From positions 2,642,036 to 2,706,035 of the forward strand of contig JAQFVV010000049.1 in the NCBI GenBank assembly GCA_028023455.1: a stretch of 64,000 nt of DNA, in the 5' to 3' direction. This document shows, piece after piece, positions 56,776 through 64,000 of this stretch. Position numbers and translations under genes: made by a program. This DNA comes from Epiperipatus broadwayi (lineage: Eukaryota; Onychophora; Udeonychophora; Euonychophora; Peripatidae). Positions within the stretch are counted from its first letter, which is position 1. The number at the start of each line of letters is the position of its first letter. The notes under the pieces were generated by a model that saw only the letters and a list, made by a program, of their open reading frames with translations, was not told where the DNA came from and made no database searches.

Positions 56776-57700
56776 AACAGTTACATAAAAGAAGAATCTT
56801 CAGAATAGAAGCCATTATTGATGTCTGCTGGAAAATCAATTAAATGTTAATTTATTTATTTAAAATGTTATAAGAGTGTATCTTATTGAAAAGGTAATGA
56901 GAGATTAGTTCTTTCTTCAAGATGCTTGCAGTGCTATCTATGAATTAATGTATATTGAATATGTTACTTAGCAAAATAATTGATCTATTCTTCACAGAAA
57001 TGTTAAGATTTTTTATGCCCAGATTATGGAGTTATGATATAAAATGTGACAATGTATTTCATATCTTATGATATGATGAAACATGTTATCATTAGATTTT
57101 GTTAAATTTTAAATTAGGTAAAACTGGTATTTAAACATTTGAAATGATTCTGTATATGGCAATGAATTAATGAACTGCATAAGCATTTTCAACTGATTTT
57201 CAAGATATTTTGATGGTAGGAAGAGTACTGCAATAATCTATGATAGTATGAAACAACATTATCATATTTCCTGACATAGTTTTTTATTTAGATATGCTAA
57301 TGCCTTAAAGTTTTTATAATCTATGGTTATATACATATACATGGATTCAGAGATGGTGCTGTAGGTAGCTTGAAGAGAGAACCAGATCATCTTTACACTG
57401 GAACACCTTGTGTAGATATAATATTTGATAATTATACTGAATATTAGTATATAATTTAAATGTAAATGTATTATTTTTAATAATGTATATATAAAAATTG
57501 CAATAAAACATTTATTTGTCCTTTTTTTTTTTTTTACAGATACATTCTTTATTCAAACACCTTATATTTTGCACATTTTATTTTTGCCAAAATTTCTTGG
57601 TGGAATAGTAATAAAAAAAGGAATACAGCTGTTTAATAATGTTATGTTATGAGAGAGTTTTAAAATTGACATGTTAGAATAAATTATATTAAAATAAAAT
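56776..57700. other. No gene seen
   Basis: A/T-rich, nothing recognised. A T run followed by ACAG at 57525-57540 could act as a splice acceptor but no exon follows. Confidence 0.4.
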
Positions 57701-57855
57701 TAGGAGCGTGTGAAGCGCTTGAGAGAGAAGCTATAAAAAGTACAATTATAAGACTATAAAATAATCAGCAGCTTAGCGCTTTCGAGGCGAGTTGCCTCAT
57801 ATTGAAAGAACTGCAAGCAAGGGCAAATTACCACTGATGATGATGATGATCATTT
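57700..57855. other. GC-richer island ending in (TGA)n
   Basis: GGAGCGTGTGAAGCGCTTGA and CTTAGCGCTTTCGAGGCGAG are richer in G+C than the surroundings, and the block ends CCACTGATGATGATGATGAT. A TGA-repeat end is the usual 3' terminus of RTE elements, but the rest does not match the 36.3-kb RTE. Possibly the tail of another retroposon. Confidence 0.3.
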
Positions 57856-59460
57856 GGTTTTAGTATATTGCTTAATAAACTCAAACCTGCTTTATAATAG
57901 AATTTGACATCCATCGCTCCATGTTTCATTTTTTTCAAATATTTGCTTTTAATGATCTCAAAAGGTAATTATATATATAATTAATACAAAACTTGTGTGT
58001 GTGTTTTTTTTTAAATTTTCTTTTTATAAGACAAACATAAATATTCTCTGTACATTTAGATATGTTTTTAATTAATAAACAAAAATTAAAAATATAGAAT
58101 TTATTTTTGAATTTTATCAGAATTCTCATCGTAGCTACAAAATTTCAGAAATTACATTTCATTTTTTAATGAAACAACAAAATCCGCTTTAATGGAAAAA
58201 AATGCAGATCTCTTAAAATTTAAAAGAAACAGAAGATAACTAAAGAAAAATTCTTTTGATGAGGATGAAGTTAGGATTGGAGAATTTATTGCATCATGTT
58301 TGCTACTGATAAGATAATGCTTACAGATACCGGAAATGAATGTAATAAAATTTTAAGAAACACTGATAAAATTTTTAAAAAGTTTGAAATAAAATTAAGT
58401 ATGATAAATAAAAATGACTTTCTTTATAATATATTGTTAAAAAAATGTAATACACACAGATTGTTGTGTATAGACAAAATATATTATTTCCAGTCTTATA
58501 TAGAATATGCTTAAAGTTATAATTTACTATAACGATTTATATTAACATCTGTGCAAACGATTGCCATTTAAAGGGAAGGCAAGGTTAACAAATGCTAGTT
58601 TTGTTAAAACACTAGAAGAGAGAAATATTATGACTTGCTGTTAGTAAATTTGTTGCAGAACCTATAACTTGTCTAATAAAAGGCCAGATATTTATCACCA
58701 ACAGCACTGTTTTGCTCTGAGTTTGTCATGTCTTACTGCTTCGATAAACAATGTACAATGTGACTTACTGTTCAGAGAATAATTCCATAGCCATAAACAA
58801 TGTTTTATAGGTAAACTAATTATCATTAATAGACTTTAGTATTTGTTTACAAAATTCCAATCTATACTTCAGAGATATAATTTTAACATATATATTCAGA
58901 GAACTGATGAAAAGAACGAAGACTTTCCTATCCTACAAGTTTAAAAATTAACTCTCAACTATGAATTCTAGAATTTTTTAGGAAATGCCTTGAGATGGTA
59001 ATTCATTTGCAAAATGAAGGATCACAATCTAAGAGACAAACTGCTGATGGATTTTAGCATGTCTTTATATTCTGCAGTCTCCCAGGTATCAATAATAAAA
59101 GCCACAGTTGATCAAGTGGCTTTATTAAAGAAAACTTGTCATGAGATTAATCTGAGTCAGACAAAAACCTATTTGGTTAAAACAAAACAAAATCAAAAAC
59201 TCCTGCTAAAAAATTTGATCAAGTAAAGTAAAAGACCAAGTTAGTATTTTAATTATACAAGCATTAAAAACAAGAATCCACTCTATATATACTGTGTACT
59301 ATAGTCATCTGCTGTATAACTGCACTTACTTTGTATTCTTTGATTACTCAGTCTTGTAATAAATGATCATGGAGGAGAGTAAATAAATTACTCTCTTAAT
59401 GCAGATATTAAATGAAAACAGATAAAGTCATATAGTAAAAATAGTATTCAAGATATTACA
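57856..59460. other. No gene called
   Basis: Two plus frames, 58296-58514 and 59014-59226, are of moderate complexity but show no known domain. The second contains VSQVSIIKATVDQVALLKKT, with a donor-like CAG/GTATCA inside it. I leave both uncalled. Confidence 0.4.
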
Positions 59461-60250
59461 ATTTTTATTAATCATTTATTAGACTAGAGATTATCCAATA
59501 ATGGATAATATTTCTGTAGGCTAATTTTCACTAGATAACTCTCACATAAGATAGCAATTGGTTCTATTCACTTTTAACACCTTGTGAAGGAATATAATAA
59601 TAAACATATAACCAAAGACATGTGAAAAAGATGTATGATTACTTATAAACATCTGACTAAAGGCATGAAAAAGATATATGATTACCAAATGCACATTTTG
59701 TACTGAATTAGTGCTCATCAGTTGGGTTTATCATTCTTAAGTATATATATATATAGCCAATTACTGCATTATTACATTTTACTGCCTTCATAAGTTTGAC
59801 AAAAACTACTTGATAGAAATATATTAATACTTTTTATCAGTCATTAATTAGATGAGATAGACTAGAGATTATCCAATAATGAATGTAGTATAATTTTCAC
59901 AATACCATTCTCACATAAGGTAGTGACTGATTTTTATTTACTTTTAACACCTTGTAGAAGGATGTAATCATAAACATATGACCAAAGATGTGAAAAAGAT
60001 CTACAATTCACAAAATGCACGTTTTGCATTGAAACAGCATTATCAATTGGCCCAGACCATAATCACACATATTATCATTGCTCTCTCTCTATATATATAT
60101 ATATAAAGATATATAGATAATAAATTATTGGTTTAATTGACATGTTAAATGTGCTGCCTTCACAACTGTAACACAAATCCCTAATGAATGTTTATTAATA
60201 ATTTTTATTAGTCATTTATTAGACTAGCGATTATTCAATAATAAATAAAA
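59461..60250 (+). repeat. ~370-base tandem repeat, 2 units plus a partial third
   Basis: TTTTTATTAATCATTTATTA then GACTAGAGATTATCCAATAA begins at 59464, about 59838 and 60203. Units share CACTTTTAACACCTTGT, AAACATAT.ACCAAAGA and ATGTGAAAAAGAT, and an ATCA.TTGG block that also occurs in the 13.2-kb foldback (CATCAGTTGGTCCAGA). Unit 1 has an extra ~45-base internal duplication (GAAAAAGATGTATGATTAC / GAAAAAGATATATGATTACC). Confidence 0.65.
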
Positions 60251-63200
60251 AATAGTATCCATGATGAGTTAAAAAGAAATGAATAAGGAAAAAGAATATT
60301 ATGCAATGCCAATATTAAAACGAAGAATAATCTTTGTTAAATGTTTTGTTTGAAGAGAAACATTCTACAGAATAGAAACTTAGACAGTTATAATTGGAAT
60401 ATGAGAAATAGTTTAAAGATTTTGAATAAGTGCAAATAAAAAGGAATTATTTAATAAGGTATTTTTAAAGCAGAAAAGGAATTGGACATCTGGTTATATT
60501 GAAAATTCTTATATAGGAAATGAAGATTAGTAAAAGAGCTGATATTTAAAAAAGTATTAGCTATGATAAAATAAGATTATTGTGGTAATGTATGGTTTTT
60601 GTTTTTGTAAAATAACTAATAATGATGTATTTTAGACATATGCAAAAAAAAATATTAAATTAACAAGTCATTTCTTTCATGATTACAGTGACTATAGAAT
60701 TTACTATTCAAACTGAGTACACACACAAAAAAAGAAAGGAAATATCAAAAGTATCTAGTTTCATTTTTCTATTACTTTCTCTACTGTTTATTTTAATATA
60801 TATACCAAGTATAAAAAAACAACTTGAAGAATGTCTATCTCAGTAATAGATAATAAATCATATAAAACTAAAACAATTTCATTATTTAAAATTTTTTTAA
60901 TTTAGAAAAGATAAAAATAAAACAATGTTTTTTTTTAATTTAGAAAAGATAAAAATAAAACAACCTTTAGGCTTTCTTCTACAAAAAAAAAAAAAAAAAC
61001 AACAACAGGAAAAACCAAAGGGAAACTCACCACATTGTTTACTTTTTGAATTTCTTACTTTATTCTATACCTATAATAGTAAAATATTCTATGCAGTTTA
61101 ATATCACTCAAAACTAAATATTTCTGAAAACTCAGTCTGTTACTTATGATATTCAAATTTTATACGTCTTTCCAGTAACTAATCACTTGTATACTGTTTT
61201 ATTGACTAGCTAGCTATAAGTGTAAAAGGAAAAATCCTAAACTTGGTTGGAAAACGAAATAAAAGTTCGAAATTTTATTTACCTTGACTTCAAATTCCAT
61301 AAAGCAAAAAATAGCAGGTTTATGTTCTAATCAATATACTATGAAACTATATATGGGGAAAATATAATTTACAATTTATAATATAAATCCAATTATTTAC
61401 CTATAGTATCTATTAAATACATATTTTAAAAAAGTAATTAAATAATAATTAATTTTTTTTAGTCCAAAACAGATGCTAAGCCATATAGTACCCCCCAAAA
61501 AAACTAGAAGAAAATCAAAACTGTCACCAAAAAAAAAAAAAATCAGGTCGCATGATCTTCTTATATGTAATCTATAGCTTTTCTTTTTATTATGAGTCAT
61601 AAATAAACACTGAAAGTTAACAGTTACCATCATTCTGATTTCTAGTAAAAGTAATTGACATCCAAGTACTGGTAGTAAATTCAAAAACTAAAATTTGCTG
61701 GATCACTTCTAACTAAGATATAACAAATCTCAGTGTAATATTATAAATAAATGGATATGCATAATTTTTATTTTGATCTTAAATATTACATAATTTCTTG
61801 TGTCATTCATCTTCATTATAAATCATGAGTTCAGCACTCATAATGTATGATAATTTCTTTATCAATTCTTCTTTATTTTGCCAATCTCTTGCAATAATGT
61901 TAATTAGGTTCAATGTTATCTGTACATATTCTATAGCACCATCCATTTTGTTTGTATCTTGTATAATACTACAAGTTGGGCTTTAAAATTTTATCATATT
62001 TGACACATCAATGCTCATTGGACCAACCTATTCAGGAAAAAATTTAAAATAGGCTATCCCTGACATGGAAGAAAGATATTTTCGGAAGTCATTCCACTAA
62101 AGAAAGGATACAATAAAGATTCTTACTGCCATTTATAATAGTTTATGGTAGTTACTGAAAATGATCCATTAGTCTTTTATACTATTGGAATTATAAATTC
62201 TGTTTTAAAGAACCAGTGATTATCTCTCTCTCTCTCTCTCTTTTTTTACATCTATTAGTATAAAAAAAACAATGCCCTGTCTTTGTTTAACTATTTCATT
62301 CTGCAAGGTAGCAGGAGATACTTTTATTACTATATCTTAATTATTTATGGTTAGTCTTATAAATGAAGATCATTCCACTTTACACTAACTGTGAACTCTT
62401 TCAGTAGCCTGAGTTCAGAAGTTTATAATTATCAAATCATTTTTTTATTATTTTTTCTTTTGGCCATTTACATGATTTGGAGTCTTTGCAATTCATATTG
62501 AAGTTCTTTTAATAATTAAACAGTGGATCCTAATAATATTATTAATGAATAATGTTATTGACTTTTGCCACCTTCTCCTTTCAATTGTTCTTCACTCATC
62601 AGTCTTTCAGTACAACTTCATTTCCTAATCACATGAATAATGGTATATGAAAAAAATAAATGTTTTTAAGACTTCTTTCATCTTGAACCAGCACTCATCA
62701 GTCAGCCTAGATCAAAGACTCTCACAAATTTCTTTTCAGTTTTTAATGTAAAATCTCAATAAAGTTTATGAAGTCACTCTAAATATTGAGATCTCGGGAA
62801 GAAATATGTTGAAAAATAAGAAGTAATAATCAATTCAAATGGAGTCTATACAGATATCATTATATACAACTGCTTATTACTACTGTCACTTTCATATTAT
62901 ATATTTTTAAAATCCACGTTTTATATCTATACAGAACGTTTTATATACACAATAGCACCCTCCCCCCAAATCAATGATTCCAAAAATTCATAGATTGTAA
63001 AAATATTCAAGAAATAAAATTCATAAATTTAAATTTATAGATTTCATGTGTATGCTCACTTATATGAATGCTCTTATAAATTAATTCAGCCTTTTCTCAT
63101 TTGCACTTTCAGTCAGTCATGTAATTGCTTCCTCTCTTTAGTAATTACTGTATTCTCTCTTTTTCCTAAATATATTTATTATTCTATTTTTTATTAATTA

Positions 63201-63940
63201 TTTTTGCTAATGATTACGTAAACTTTTGAAATTAAATTATATCACGGTGTTATATATATATTGAAATGTATTTCATAAAATGTTTACTATTATCCACGGT
63301 TTCGAATATCTACAGAGCTCGACACCTAATACCGTGGATATGGAGAGACAACTTTAAATATCTTAAAATGTAATTTTACTAAATAAACTCGTCATTTGCA
63401 TTTTATTATAATTTTATTTTACATATATATATGTTATTTTCATGACGTCTTTTAATTCACTACATTACTTTTATTTTTTAAATGCATAGATTTTCAATTC
63501 TATTATTTTATGCTAATATAACTTCAAAATTCATTTAACAAAAATAAATGTTTAATTCTTTATGTGAAACAAATTTGATTTCACAGTGAGATTATAAACT
63601 TTTCAGATATACATATTATAATTGTTTTAATTTTTCTTTTAGTTGTTTTACTCATTATTTTTCTTAAATTTAATGTATAACAAAAGAGAGAAAGAAAAAG
63701 AATGAAAAAGGAAATGACGTAAAAAGAAAGAAGACAGCAGGAAATGAAGAAATGAAAAAGCGAAATAGACAAATAAATAAAGAAAAGTTTAATTGATTAA
63801 TTTTTATAATAATAAAAGATTTTATTTGGAAAAACAGATCGAAATGAATGATTTTTTAAAAAAATATTATCAGTTTTATAACAAAGTAAGACATCATTCA
63901 ATTTTATTAATAGTTTAGTATTCCGGTATAGCTCAAATTT
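60251..63940. other. No gene seen
   Basis: A/T-rich. A ~38-base tandem duplication (TTAATTTAGAAAAGATAAAA then ATAAAACAA) is at 60895-60963 and a (CT)n run at 62223-62242. The minus frames 61397-61684 and 63581-63772 are low-complexity and not accepted. Confidence 0.45.
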
Positions 63941-63944
63941 AAGG

Positions 63945-64000
63945 GGCCTTATGGTGTAGAATAGTATATCTGATTGCCATGCCTATAACATGAAATTTGA
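63945..64000 (+). repeat. Possible tRNA-like SINE head, cut by the window end
   Basis: TTATGGTGTAGAATAGTATA followed by TGATTGCCATGCCTATAACA and GAAATTTGA resembles a tRNA 5' half plus the start of a B box. It runs off the window, so the call is weak. Confidence 0.25.

Noticed and set aside
59014-59226. 70-codon frame with a donor-like CAG/GTATCA
   Set aside because: No acceptor in the right phase upstream and no recognised domain; kept as uncalled.
62200-62250. Polypyrimidine/(CT)n tract as a splice signal
   Set aside because: No AG and open frame follow; it is a simple microsatellite.

Overview
This is a strongly A+T-rich, gene-poor stretch of eukaryotic, most likely invertebrate metazoan, chromosomal DNA. 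The case for an animal rests on the repeat content: a BovB/RTE-like LINE, Penelope-like elements (PLEs) with GIY-YIG endonuclease remnants, a second non-LTR LINE family, tRNA-derived SINE-like units and many inverted-repeat (foldback/MITE) elements. I could not fix the phylum. There is no operon, bacterial promoter, CRISPR array or phage gene. I see no complete host gene; one short candidate exon lies near 41.0 kb on the minus strand.

Layout. 0-2.6 kb: unique A/T-rich DNA with one SINE-like relic. 2.6-6.4 kb: a decayed PLE (family A) with inverted and tandem pieces: reverse transcriptase on the minus strand, endonuclease C-terminus plus pseudo-LTR plus new ORF start on the plus strand. 8.8-21.9 kb: foldback elements of one family in several sizes (8.9, 9.2, 17.9, 18.6-19.4 and 21.6 kb, with another at 52.8 kb), tRNA-like SINE units, other large palindromes, and TTAA-bounded piggyBac-like non-autonomous elements. 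27-31 kb: more inverted repeats and a second PLE-A fragment. 32.9-34.05 kb: a PLE (family B) endonuclease fragment between direct repeats. 35.05-39.6 kb: a head-to-tail array of 5'-truncated LINE copies ('LINE-B') into which an RTE-type LINE (36.3-39.1 kb, opposite strand) has inserted; the RTE is the best-preserved coding sequence here. 44.7-48.1 kb: three TTAA-bounded elements, two in opposite orientation. 48.4-52.6 kb: two inverted arms carrying a hammerhead-like motif locus, with two tandem LINE-B copies between them and a small MITE-like insertion in one arm. 53-64 kb: LINE-B tails, one isolated hammerhead-like motif, a ~370-bp tandem repeat, and otherwise unannotated DNA.

All coding sequence I recognise belongs to retroelements and all of it is broken by stops, frameshifts or truncation. 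The insertion order can be read: PLE-type arms and LINE-B copies are older, while the RTE LINE and the 48.9-kb MITE are younger because they interrupt sequences whose uninterrupted relatives lie elsewhere in the window. I found no clearly new protein system. The most interesting signals are repeat architecture: hammerhead-like motifs whose stem II pairing is kept in divergent copies, tail-to-head LINE-B arrays, TTAA elements with a variable number of internal ~230-bp units, and a ~850-bp near-perfect palindrome.
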